Under the pieces are notes generated by a model. The model ran no database searches, was not told the origin of the DNA, and worked only from the letters and a program-made list of their open reading frames with translations. Shown here in pieces: positions 8,252-14,650 of a DNA stretch of 19,343 nucleotides. Both the position numbers and the translations under genes were made by a program. The first letter of the stretch is position 1. Every line of letters starts with the position of its first letter. The DNA is from Planctomycetaceae bacterium (lineage in GTDB: Bacteria > Planctomycetota > Planctomycetia > Pirellulales > Thermoguttaceae), in contig DOMV01000369.1 of the NCBI GenBank assembly GCA_003509805.1, forward strand, positions 8,213 through 27,555, in the 5' to 3' direction.

Positions 8252-8280
8252 ATTCTATAGGGGTCGACGGCGGTTGTCAA
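8252..8280 (-). promoter_or_regulatory. Strong predicted sigma70-type promoter for the riboswitch-NMO transcript
   Basis: On the minus strand: perfect TTGACA (8280-8275), a 17-nt spacer and TAGAAT (8257-8252). Predicted initiation is near 8245, directly before the 5' strand of the riboswitch P1 helix. This is the best promoter match in the window. Confidence 0.8.
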
Positions 8281-8304
8281 GGGCTGTTGTCGACCGCGAC
8301 CCGC

Positions 8305-8328
8305 AAAAAAGACGTATGCCGGCATACC
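8305..8328 (-). terminator. Probable intrinsic terminator of the GH57 transcript
   Basis: The palindrome GTATGCCGGCATAC (8314-8327) is followed on the minus strand by GTC and a T6 run (8310-8305). It lies about 200 nt after the GH57 stop codon and just before the next minus-strand promoter at 8280, the position expected for a terminator separating the two transcripts. The stem is short (five pairs with a CCGG loop). Confidence 0.5.
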
Positions 8329-8527
8329 GAAGCGGGGTGTGTCACGGTTTTGGTGTCACGGTTTTTGTCGGCGTTATGTCGGCAATGTCCCGACATGTCG
8401 GCCGGGAATGCAGCGTATCGCGGTGATCGGGGTCAATCCGGGTCGTTTCATGCCGCATGCGCTCCCGGCTTGCATCAAACGAAAACGGGCGTGTTGCGCC
8501 GACGGCGCCGTGTCCATTTGTCCGTGT
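8329..8527. other. Gene-free stretch downstream of GH57
   Basis: No convincing gene is seen. It contains a direct repeat of GTGTCACGGTTTT (8339-8351 and 8353-8365) and a perfect 7-bp hairpin ATGTCGG/CCGACAT (8376-8396) within a cluster of TGTCGG words. It would form the 3' untranslated region of the GH57 mRNA. Open frames across it run into antisense of the GH57 gene and look like shadows. Confidence 0.5.
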
Positions 8528-10762
8528 TTATTTCGAGAGGGCGCTTGCTTCCTGGGCGATGAGCATTTTGGCCGCATCCCGGAGAAAGGCGTGGGCATCC
8601 CGTTCACGGCGTCGGGCGAGGCTCGTGTCGAAAGCCAGTCGCAGTTCGATCGACCAGCACCCGGTCGCATCCGGTTCGATATACCAATGGGGTTGAACGG
8701 CGACCGACTGATGTACCAATTCGAATCCCCCTTCCGATTGACTGACCGTTTCGATCGGAAAAGCGTAAAAGTTCGTCGGACGCGAGGTCGAAAAAGTAAT
8801 ATCGATGCCGAGCCAGTCGTCCGCCAGGGCGAGCTCCTTTTCGTCGTATCGGTCGAGTACGGTACCGAGATCGCCGTAGCGCCGCCGGGGGGAGTGCGGG
8901 GACGACGCATTTTCCGGGCCGTGGAAATAGCGGTTTTCGACACCCCCGGGCATCCCGGCGAAATTCCATTCCGTGGCGAAATGGAGCTTGTATCCCGGGG
9001 GCAATCCTTCGAGGCGGTAGGCGATTTCCAGTACGCTGCTTCCGGCGCTGAGGGTAATCGCCTTGTCGATTTTCACCGTTTTTCCGTACGCTTTTCCTTC
9101 GCGTGAAAGATAAACCTGTATCCGGCCTTCTTTTTTCCGCACGAGGGCGTCATAACCGCCGTGGACGAAATCGCCATGCTGGGCCGTCTCCCCGTTTCGC
9201 ACCGCTTCGATATTCGTTTCATAATCGTAGAACAGGTCCACCAGGCTTTTCCGGGGATACGCGTCGTACCGGATACGGCGGTCGAGACCTGCCTGTTTGA
9301 AAACGACGCGGTCGTGAATACTGCCGAAACGTTCCTGGTCGCCGCATCCGGCGATCACTTTACGATGGTATGCTTCCGGGCGCCGGGTCAGGCTCGCGAG
9401 CAGGTTGTGCGCGATGCTTTTAACGTCCAGTTCGTACATCATGCCGCCCTGGTGGGGCGAAACCAGCAGGTGGAGATGTTCGTTGGCGAGCCGCACTTCG
9501 TTACGGCCGTCGAAATTGAAATCCGCCGCCTGCGATTCGACCCAGGCGGTCTCTTTTTCCATGGCTTCGTCCAACGCGTTATCCGCCCGGATCAATTCCG
9601 CATAGACCGCATTGCGCAGGTGCGGCAGGTAAACGCCCCCGAAGGCGCCGTGCCAGTAACTGCAATTGCATTGGCCGCGATAAAGAAGTTCTTTCGCCGT
9701 TTCGATTTTAGCGCCGCCGAAACCGAGATTGATCATGTTGTGCAAACGTGTGCTGACGGCCATCATCCGGCTGTACATTTCATCGGTTTCGGGATAACGG
9801 CGTTTGAAGTTGCGCCAAAATCCGCCGCGGACGAATTTTTTCAGGCCGTGCCAGCCCGGATGCCCGGACATTTCGCTCGCAATCGTTTCAAGTTCCTCCT
9901 GGCGTTCCGGCGCCATGACCCAGTCCCCCATCTCGCGGTAACTGCCGTCCGGAATGTAGATTTTATCGATCGGCCGTATCGCGTCGACGACTTCGGACGG
10001 GGTACATGTAATCAACCAATCCGCATTATCCGAAAGCGCGTCGAAAAAACGGTGCAGCCAACGCTCATGATAAACATGGTCGAATGTGTCGGGCCAGGAA
10101 CCGAACTTCTCACCGTCGTCCCCGTGAACGACGACCGCCTGGCGTTCCTGTTCGGCAAACCGGGCGAAATAATCGATAATTTCGGAAATCGTGCCGTATG
10201 GCAACAGGTAGCGCAATCGTTCGCTGCCCGGAAACACGGACATGGTTCGACCGTCATCTTCCGTCAGGTAATGCCGGGTCAACCGATTTTCTTCCAACCC
10301 GGCCGTCTTAAAATGGCAATCGTCGAGGATCGTATAGTGCATCCCGGCTTCGACCAGATCACGCACATACGATTGTTCCCAAACGCGCTCGGGAATCCAT
10401 AAGCCCCGTATTTTCGCCCCGAGCCGTTTTTCGAGCCAATGCGAATACAGGCGGATTTGCCCGATCCGGTCCCGGGAAGGCAGCATGGCCAGGATCGGCT
10501 CGAAGAACGGTCCACCGATGATCTCAACACGTTGTTGTCGCACCAGTTCCGCCAATCGATCCAGGTATTCGGGATGATGTTCGGCCAGCCATTCGGCGAG
10601 GGATCCGCTTGTGTGCAAGGCGATTTTCAACTTCGGGTAATGCTCGAAAACATCCAGGAAGGGTTTATAGCTTTCCCGATATGTTTGTTCGAAAATATGC
10701 CCGAAATTACCGATAGGCTGGTGATTATGCAATGCGAAGATAAATCGGATGGGATTGGTCAT
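8528..10762 (-). CDS. GH57 4-alpha-glucanotransferase / alpha-amylase
   Basis: A 744-aa cytosolic glycoside hydrolase of family 57, acting on alpha-1,4-glucans such as glycogen or maltodextrin. GH57 signature regions are visible: HNHQP (12-16), GGPFFEP (83-89), WIPERVW (122-128) with probable nucleophile Glu125, and HGDDGEKFG (213-221) with Asp215 or Asp216 as acid/base. The equivalents in Thermococcus litoralis 4-alpha-glucanotransferase are Glu123 and Asp214, so length and spacing match that subfamily. The C-terminal half has the all-beta domains typical of it (from about residue 400; NEVRLANEHLHLLVSPHQGG). No signal peptide. The start at 10762 (MTNPIRFIFALHNHQP) is chosen over an upstream in-frame start at 10867 because family members begin a few residues before HNHQP. 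No glycogen genes are adjacent. Whether it mainly transfers or hydrolyses cannot be told from sequence. Confidence 0.92.
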   Translation of the reverse strand: MTNPIRFIFALHNHQPIGNFGHIFEQTYRESYKPFLDVFEHYPKLKIALHTSGSLAEWLAEHHPEYLDRLAELVRQQRVEIIGGPFFEPILAMLPSRDRIGQIRLYSHWLEKRLGAKIRGLWIPERVWEQSYVRDLVEAGMHYTILDDCHFKTAGLEENRLTRHYLTEDDGRTMSVFPGSERLRYLLPYGTISEIIDYFARFAEQERQAVVVHGDDGEKFGSWPDTFDHVYHERWLHRFFDALSDNADWLITCTPSEVVDAIRPIDKIYIPDGSYREMGDWVMAPERQEELETIASEMSGHPGWHGLKKFVRGGFWRNFKRRYPETDEMYSRMMAVSTRLHNMINLGFGGAKIETAKELLYRGQCNCSYWHGAFGGVYLPHLRNAVYAELIRADNALDEAMEKETAWVESQAADFNFDGRNEVRLANEHLHLLVSPHQGGMMYELDVKSIAHNLLASLTRRPEAYHRKVIAGCGDQERFGSIHDRVVFKQAGLDRRIRYDAYPRKSLVDLFYDYETNIEAVRNGETAQHGDFVHGGYDALVRKKEGRIQVYLSREGKAYGKTVKIDKAITLSAGSSVLEIAYRLEGLPPGYKLHFATEWNFAGMPGGVENRYFHGPENASSPHSPRRRYGDLGTVLDRYDEKELALADDWLGIDITFSTSRPTNFYAFPIETVSQSEGGFELVHQSVAVQPHWYIEPDATGCWSIELRLAFDTSLARRRERDAHAFLRDAAKMLIAQEASALSK

Positions 10763-10805
10763 GTGAAGATGGGCGAAATAGAGGCTATTTCTTTTTTGCA
10801 GACAC

Positions 10806-10834
10806 TTGGACGGCGGAACGGAGTGTGGTAGAAT
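10806..10834 (+). promoter_or_regulatory. Predicted promoter pointing into the regulator leader
   Basis: TTGGAC (10806-10811), a 17-nt spacer ending in TGG, and TAGAAT (10829-10834), giving an extended -10. It lies just upstream of, and points away from, the divergent GH57 gene. The next plus-strand gene starts at 11389, so it implies a leader of about 550 nt or an unrecognised small RNA. Confidence 0.5.
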
Positions 10835-10840
10835 TGATAC

Positions 10841-11027
10841 AGAGCAATTATCTTCTAGGATCGTCAAAATAGGGCAATTTCTTGAAAAGCGATCGCCATT
10901 ATCCGGGCAATATCTGTTGCAAACGGGGCCAAATCGTTCTTTTGTGACACGAATGACACGCTTGAAGGAGGCGGCTGAGGGGAGGGGGGACGCGGGCGGA
11001 TAAGACGGGCTGTGTTTACCAACGACT
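10841..11027 (+). other. Unexplained transcribed-leader candidate
   Basis: Sequence between the predicted promoter and the repeat modules. It contains GAAGGAGG (10964-10971), a perfect ribosome-binding motif, but no start codon follows at a usable distance. A purine-rich run (about 10964-10990) follows. I see no recognised riboswitch or gene here. Confidence 0.3.
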
Positions 11028-11319
11028 CAACCGGCTTTGGTATACACCGTAAACGGCATGATATACTGAACACCATTGAAATTTCCCGAAGCCGGCGATT
11101 CGGGAGCCTGTTTTCTCGGAGAGTAAACAGGCGGTTGAGCGGAAAACTCAACCGGCTTCGGTATAATGCTCCCGCGCACAATCCCGCGCATAATCCCTCG
11201 CATAACCGCCTGCCGCTCGAACGATCCGTTTATGTCATTATACAAACAGAAGTTAGATGCGCGTGCGTGCGGCCGGCGGACTTGACCAAATGTCCGTTTT
11301 CATCGCGTTTCCAGCATAT
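11028..11319 (+). repeat. Mosaic intergenic repeat, longest copy C with three hairpins and three 12-nt units
   Basis: Modules in order: CAACCGGCTTTGGTATAC (11028-11045); the ACCGTAAACGGCATGA palindrome module (from 11047); ATTGAAATTTCCCGAAGCCGG (11075-11095, also at 16010-16030); three consecutive hairpins; CAACCGGCTTCGGTATAAT (11149-11167); three tandem 12-nt units (11173-11208); and the core shared with copies A, B and D (to 11319). The core end points to the regulator gene, 70 nt before its start. The core contains short open frames that are artefacts of the repeat. Confidence 0.85.
11084..11153 (+). other. Three consecutive hairpins inside repeat C
   Basis: Hairpin 1 is TCCCGAA/TTCGGGA (11084-11090 and 11099-11105, 8-nt loop). 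Hairpin 2 is CTGTTT plus CTC paired with GAG plus AAACAG (11108-11130). Hairpin 3 is GGTTGAG/CTCAACC (11133-11139 and 11147-11153). They are spaced by two bases and followed at once by GGCTTCGGTATAAT. All stems are perfect apart from one T-T mismatch in the second. Confidence 0.7.
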
Positions 11320-11388
11320 TTCCTCCCTATCCCCTTTTCCTTCTCCTTTCCTCCACGCTTCGTCCCGTTTTCGCGGGGAATCTCCGAC

Positions 11389-12807
11389 GTGAAAAAACGC
11401 AACTCCCAGATAGCCGGATTATTGCAGTCGGTTCGCCAACCGATCTATCTTTTGGGCACGGACCGGACGCTGCTTTTTTGCAATCGGGCATTGGAGGAAT
11501 GGACCGGCTGCGAGGCGGCTCTTCTTCTGGGCACAGTCTTGCGTTACCACACGCCGCTTTCCCGTTTGCGCCGGGAGATCGTCGCCGCATCCCTTTGTCC
11601 GCCTCCGGAAATCCTTGAAGGATGTCGCGGGGTCGGCGTCCTGAGCATGGACCAGATCACGTGGACCAGCCGACGCCGTGCGGAATTCCTGCCCCTTTTG
11701 CTGGAAAACGACACTTGGGGGACCCTCGTGCTGGTCGCGCCGGACGAATGGCCCGAAACCGGGCAGGAGAACGATTTCCGCGTCGATCATGCGCCGTGGG
11801 TCGAACATGTCTCGACCGAACGGTTCGAATCCGCCCGGCTGCATCAATTGCTCTTGACACTTCGCCGCCGGCAGGGGGAACCGTTTCAAACGGACCGCGC
11901 CTTGGGTACCTCGCCGACCATGCGGGTACTTCGCCGACGGATCGAAATCGCGACTGAAAAGCCGGTTTCCGTATTGATTCTCGGCGAACCGGGCGTCGGC
12001 AAGGAACACGTTGCGAGGGCGATTCACTACGGACATGAGGGCCGGACGCCGGGGGCGCTCATTCCGCTCGATTGCCGCGTTTTGGAAGCCGAATTGATCG
12101 TTTCCACCATGCGGGCTTTTCGGAAACGCTATCTTGACGATCCTTCCCCGCGAACGCACTCCCTGCTCCTGACGGATGTCGATCTCCTTCCGCCGCCGGT
12201 TCACCCATTCCTTTCCGACTGGATCGGGAGCGCCCCGGCGAATCAGCGCATTCTCGCAACCGCGCCGCCGGCGACTCCGGAATGGGATCAAAACCGGGAA
12301 CTCTATTGTTTACTCGGAACACTCGTGTTGGAATTACCGCCGCTTCGCGACCGGCGCGAGGATATTCCGCTCCTGGCGCAATTATTTCTCGAAAACGGGA
12401 ATGCGCAGGACAAAAGGCAATTGTGCGGTTTCACGTCCGAGGCGCTTGATCTGCTCGCGGCATACGATTGGCCCGGCAATCTTGACGAACTGGAGTCGCT
12501 CGTCGCGGAAGCCCGGGAACGCCTTGAGTCGGGCCTGGTCGGCGTCGATTCCCTTCCGGAGCGGTTGCTCCATGCCGCCGACGCCGGGGAACACCCGATC
12601 GAGGCGGAGGAAATCGTGCCGCTCGAACCTTTTTTGGAAGAAGTCGAACGGGAACTTCTCCGGCGTGCCCTGGCCCGGGCCAAAGGGAATAAAAGCCGTG
12701 CCGCCCATCTTTTGGGGGTCACTCGCGCAAAACTCTACCGCCGCCTGGAATGGTTCGGCCTGCTGGAATCCGACGGTTCGGGCGAACCGGACCCCGGGGA
12801 CCGGTAA
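11389..12807 (+). CDS. Degenerate NtrC-type regulator: PAS-like, AAA+ and Fis-type HTH
   Basis: A 472-aa cytosolic transcription regulator. Residues about 8-110 look like a PAS-type sensor (QPIYLLGTDRTLLFCNRALEEWTG). The AAA+ domain has a good Walker A, GEPGVGKE (199-206), a Walker B-like LLLTDVD (Asp263 and Asp265) and the conserved PPLRDRREDIPLL and YDWPGN motifs. A Fis-type helix-turn-helix closes the protein (about 430-460, NKSRAAHLLGVTRAKLYRRL). The GAFTGA loop that contacts sigma54 is absent, and the usual sensor-2 GNVREL reads GNLDEL, losing the arginine. It is therefore probably not a classical sigma54 activator but may bind DNA and respond to a ligand. The GTG at 11389 is preferred because GGGGAA precedes it at 11375-11380; frames beginning at 11257 or 11290 start inside a dispersed repeat. 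The long repeat-rich leader may influence expression. Confidence 0.85.
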   Translation: MKKRNSQIAGLLQSVRQPIYLLGTDRTLLFCNRALEEWTGCEAALLLGTVLRYHTPLSRLRREIVAASLCPPPEILEGCRGVGVLSMDQITWTSRRRAEFLPLLLENDTWGTLVLVAPDEWPETGQENDFRVDHAPWVEHVSTERFESARLHQLLLTLRRRQGEPFQTDRALGTSPTMRVLRRRIEIATEKPVSVLILGEPGVGKEHVARAIHYGHEGRTPGALIPLDCRVLEAELIVSTMRAFRKRYLDDPSPRTHSLLLTDVDLLPPPVHPFLSDWIGSAPANQRILATAPPATPEWDQNRELYCLLGTLVLELPPLRDRREDIPLLAQLFLENGNAQDKRQLCGFTSEALDLLAAYDWPGNLDELESLVAEARERLESGLVGVDSLPERLLHAADAGEHPIEAEEIVPLEPFLEEVERELLRRALARAKGNKSRAAHLLGVTRAKLYRRLEWFGLLESDGSGEPDPGDR

Positions 12808-12881
12808 TCGGGATCGACAAACGGGATCAAACGCTTGGTTCATCGACGAACATAACAGCCGGAAAGAAGGCTGTGGTTGAA

Positions 12882-12909
12882 TTGACAATTGACAATGGAT
12901 AATTGATAA
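12882..12909 (+). repeat. Heptanucleotide repeat array (TTGACAA type), forward
   Basis: Four consecutive 7-nt units: TTGACAA, TTGACAA, TGGATAA, TTGATAA. It lies 75 nt after the regulator stop codon. A perfect small hairpin, ACAGCC/GGCTGT (12855-12874), lies just before it. The units resemble the short tandemly repeated repetitive sequences described in cyanobacteria. Confidence 0.75.
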
Positions 12910-12960
12910 CGAAGAAACGCAATCCAACCGTCGCGACAAGGTATCCGCTTGCGTCCCCCG

Positions 12961-12988
12961 CTGTTCATTGTCAATTGCCCATTGTCAA
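12961..12988 (-). repeat. Heptanucleotide repeat array, inverted
   Basis: On the minus strand the units read TTGACAA, TGGGCAA, TTGACAA, TGAACAG. With the array at 12882-12909 it forms a large inverted repeat around a 51-nt spacer that holds no recognisable gene. Confidence 0.75.
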
Positions 12989-13018
12989 TTCCGCCCGGCT
13001 GTTATTTCGGGACGTTTT

Positions 13019-13067
13019 CATGCCGTTCACGGTAATGCTTGCACTCAAGCGGCTTCGGTATAAAAAT
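13019..13067 (+). repeat. Solo module of the mosaic repeat family
   Basis: This copy has the palindromic TCATGCCGTTCACGGT (13019-13034) followed by CAAGCGGCTTCGGTATAAA (13046-13064) but lacks the long core. The order matches 8031-8064. It lies about 150 nt before the first small gene of the lipase cluster. Confidence 0.65.
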
Positions 13068-13126
13068 ATCCGTGAAAAATTTTCGCGGTTCCCGGCCTGC
13101 GTGTTCTGGCGAACGGGACGGAAAGG

Positions 13127-13135
13127 TGGTAGAAT
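13127..13135 (+). promoter_or_regulatory. Possible extended -10 promoter for the small gene
   Basis: TGG followed by TAGAAT (13130-13135), identical to the extended -10 at 10826-10834. No good -35 is seen 17 nt upstream. Initiation near 13142 would leave a 75-nt leader before the GTG at 13217. Confidence 0.4.
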
Positions 13136-13216
13136 CCGGGAGAACCGATGTGGCTCGGGTGACGCGAACATGCCGGAACGGCGACCGACGAGGTGTGACC
13201 ACGGAGAAGGATATCC

Positions 13217-13423
13217 GTGCGAGAGCGTCAAACGGCAATTCCGACGGATGACGCCGTTAAAATGGTCAGGGCCATTCGCGACAAAATGTATGAAGAAACC
13301 AAAAACATGACACGAGAAGAAGAAAACGAGCATCACTGGGGAAATCTTGCAGCATACGACGAATTCCGAAAACAGGTCCGTCTCGACCAGCACGAGTTTC
13401 CGTTTTTGGCCAAAAAGAATTAG
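13217..13423 (+). CDS. Small antitoxin-like charged protein (YxETxxMTREE motif), first copy
   Basis: A 68-aa hydrophilic protein. The GTG start is set by GGAGAAGG at 13203-13210, six bases before it. The central segment MYEETKNMTREEENEHHW is helical and highly charged. A very similar motif (IYRETEGMTREEVREY) occurs in the small protein at 14381-14569, on the other side of the lipase gene. Short proteins of this style are common in cyanobacteria and other bacteria and are sometimes annotated as antitoxin-like, but I cannot name the family and no standard toxin gene is adjacent. It precedes the split lipase by 50 nt on the same strand. Function unknown. Confidence 0.7.
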   Translation: MRERQTAIPTDDAVKMVRAIRDKMYEETKNMTREEENEHHWGNLAAYDEFRKQVRLDQHEFPFLAKKN

Positions 13424-13473
13424 CGGTACTCCGATTGTTTTGACAACGTAATTTCTGCGAACATAAAGGTACC

Positions 13474-13824
13474 ATGCAGCTGCAACACTTACAACTTGGC
13501 GGGCTTTGCGAGAGGTCAGCGTTGTTCCTTGCCCATGCCTCGAATGCGGCTTACCGTGACGATCCGAAAACGTATGTCGGTTATGACAGATTTCAGTTCG
13601 ATGATGTTCTTCCATTCCATTGCCCCTCAAAGGTAACTCACGGTTTTCTGGCCTCGAAAAAGGATGCGATTGTCCTCGCATTCAGGGGGACGGATGATAT
13701 CATGGATTGGTGTATCAATATTGATTCCAAGCAGATTGAGGACAAAGGAGCCCGGATTCATAAAGGCTTTTTTCATGCCGTGGACAGTGTCTGGGTGACA
13801 TTAGCAAAAACTTACGGGCAATGA
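13474..13824 (+). pseudogene. Class 3 lipase, N-terminal part (frameshifted)
   Basis: A 116-aa open frame encoding the first half of a class 3 (fungal-type, Lipase_3) alpha/beta hydrolase. It contains the strand and oxyanion region AIVLAFRGTDDIMDW and the HKGFFHAV motif typical of the family. It starts at ATG 13474 with AAAGG four bases upstream. The frame ends by TGA exactly where the next frame opens. Restoring one A in the A5 tract at 13806-13810 would join it to the downstream frame with the sequence LAKNLRAMMQERPRKIWVTG, a normal stretch for this family. It is therefore one lipase gene interrupted by a single-base loss: a real mutation, a phase-variable tract or a sequencing error. No signal peptide is evident. 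Base composition is more AT-rich than most neighbours, which fits a laterally acquired gene. Confidence 0.75.
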
Positions 13825-14300
13825 TGCAGGAGAGGCCGCGAAAAATCTGGGTGACGGGTCATAGCTTGGGCGGAGCTTTGGCGACGCTGGCAACCAGACG
13901 GCTGACGATGGAAGCCGATTACCTCAATGAGGTCGATCCGATTGCAACTTTCACCTTCGGTCAACCCAGAGTCGGCGATACGCAGATGTGTAGACAAATC
14001 GGGTCGCCATTTTATCGTTTCGCTTATGTAGCTGACCCTGTAACCTGGGTCCCTTTCTCCGTTCCTGCTTTTGTGGAGTATGCTCACGCCGGAGACTTGA
14101 GAATGATTGATAAAAGCAGCACGATTCGTAAAAGTGCGACTGATTGGTTTTTAAGTTACGGAAAATCATTGATTGCTGTTGCGGCGCAAATGACAACAAC
14201 AAAGTTGGTTGGTCGGGTGTCCCAGCACATCAGATCGCATTACATGGATAATTATATCCAAAGGATCACAACGGCGATCAAAAAAGAGAAGTCCTCATAA
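13821..14300 (+). pseudogene. Class 3 lipase, C-terminal catalytic part (frameshifted)
   Basis: A 159-aa open frame overlapping the previous one by ATGA. It holds the nucleophile elbow GHSLGG with Ser15 in this frame, the FTFGQPRVGD motif, the catalytic aspartate motif ADPVTWVPF, the YAHAGDLRMI segment and a late SHYMDNYIQRI with the probable catalytic histidine. Together with the upstream frame it gives a complete 275-residue lipase of normal length. The ATGA overlap could permit re-initiation, so two separate chains that assemble cannot be excluded, but the break lies inside a conserved helix and strand region, which argues for disruption. Likely substrate: acylglycerols or other lipid esters, in the cytoplasm, since no export signal is present. 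Confidence 0.75.
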
Positions 14301-14380
14301 TGTCCACCCTTCCAGCGAATCAGTCAACATGAAACTCGGTTATGCCCTGCTTGACATCCGAACTCCTTACGAGGTATGCA

Positions 14381-14569
14381 ATGCCGATGCCGAAAATGGT
14401 TAAACCGAAAGTGATCCCCGGCTTCGACGTCCTGAAATGGAAGCAGGAGACCCAGGAAAAAATATACCGCGAAACCGAGGGTATGACCCGCGAGGAAGTC
14501 CGCGAATACATCCGCAAAGGCGCGGAAGTATTCCGTAACGAACCGGAAGAATTGAAAAAACGACGGTAG
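14381..14569 (+). CDS. Small antitoxin-like charged protein (YxETxxMTREE motif), second copy
   Basis: A 62-aa basic, hydrophilic protein beginning MPMPKMVKPKVIPGFDV. The start at 14381 is set by GAGG at 14371-14374, six bases upstream; an in-frame ATG at 14342 lacks such a site. Its middle (EKIYRETEGMTREEVREYIR) aligns with the 68-aa protein at 13217-13423, sharing Y, ET, MTREE and a following E at the same spacing, so the two are probably paralogues. It lies 80 nt after the lipase and 81 nt before the PilT gene. Function unknown; an antitoxin or regulatory role is only a suggestion. Confidence 0.7.
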   Translation: MPMPKMVKPKVIPGFDVLKWKQETQEKIYRETEGMTREEVREYIRKGAEVFRNEPEELKKRR

Positions 14570-14650
14570 CGGCAAAACGTCGTCCCGTCGCCGGCAACGT
14601 GTAGCCCACACCCCATCCACCTTCGAACCCTTATTTTCCGTCAAATATCC

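Noticed and set aside
8339..9106. 255-aa plus-strand open frame
   Set aside because: Mostly antisense to GH57 and its 3' untranslated region; no start signals.
9161..10402. 413-aa plus-strand open frame opposite the GH57 gene
   Set aside because: It lies fully antisense to a gene with clear GH57 motifs, has no recognisable domains, and long antisense frames are expected in GC-rich genes with few stop codons.
11132..11167. sigma70 promoter formed by TTGAGC and TATAAT before the regulator
   Set aside because: The spacer is 21 nt, too long for a normal promoter, and the related module at 13046-13064 has no suitable -35 either.
11257..11388. N-terminal extension of the regulator from ATG 11257 or 11290
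   Set aside because: These starts lie within the mosaic repeat, and the extension has no homology-like features; GTG 11389 has a ribosome-binding site and begins just before the PAS-like region.
12882..12988. CRISPR array
   Set aside because: Units are seven bases long and contiguous, with no spacers of regular length and no cas genes nearby.
13440..13467. Promoter TTGACA plus CATAAA before the lipase
   Set aside because: The -10 match is poor and would overlap the ribosome-binding site, placing the start inside the start codon region.
13801..13824. Programmed -1 frameshift in the lipase
   Set aside because: The A5 tract in its reading frame does not match the X XXY YYZ slippery pattern and no downstream stimulatory hairpin or pseudoknot is evident, so a simple indel is preferred.
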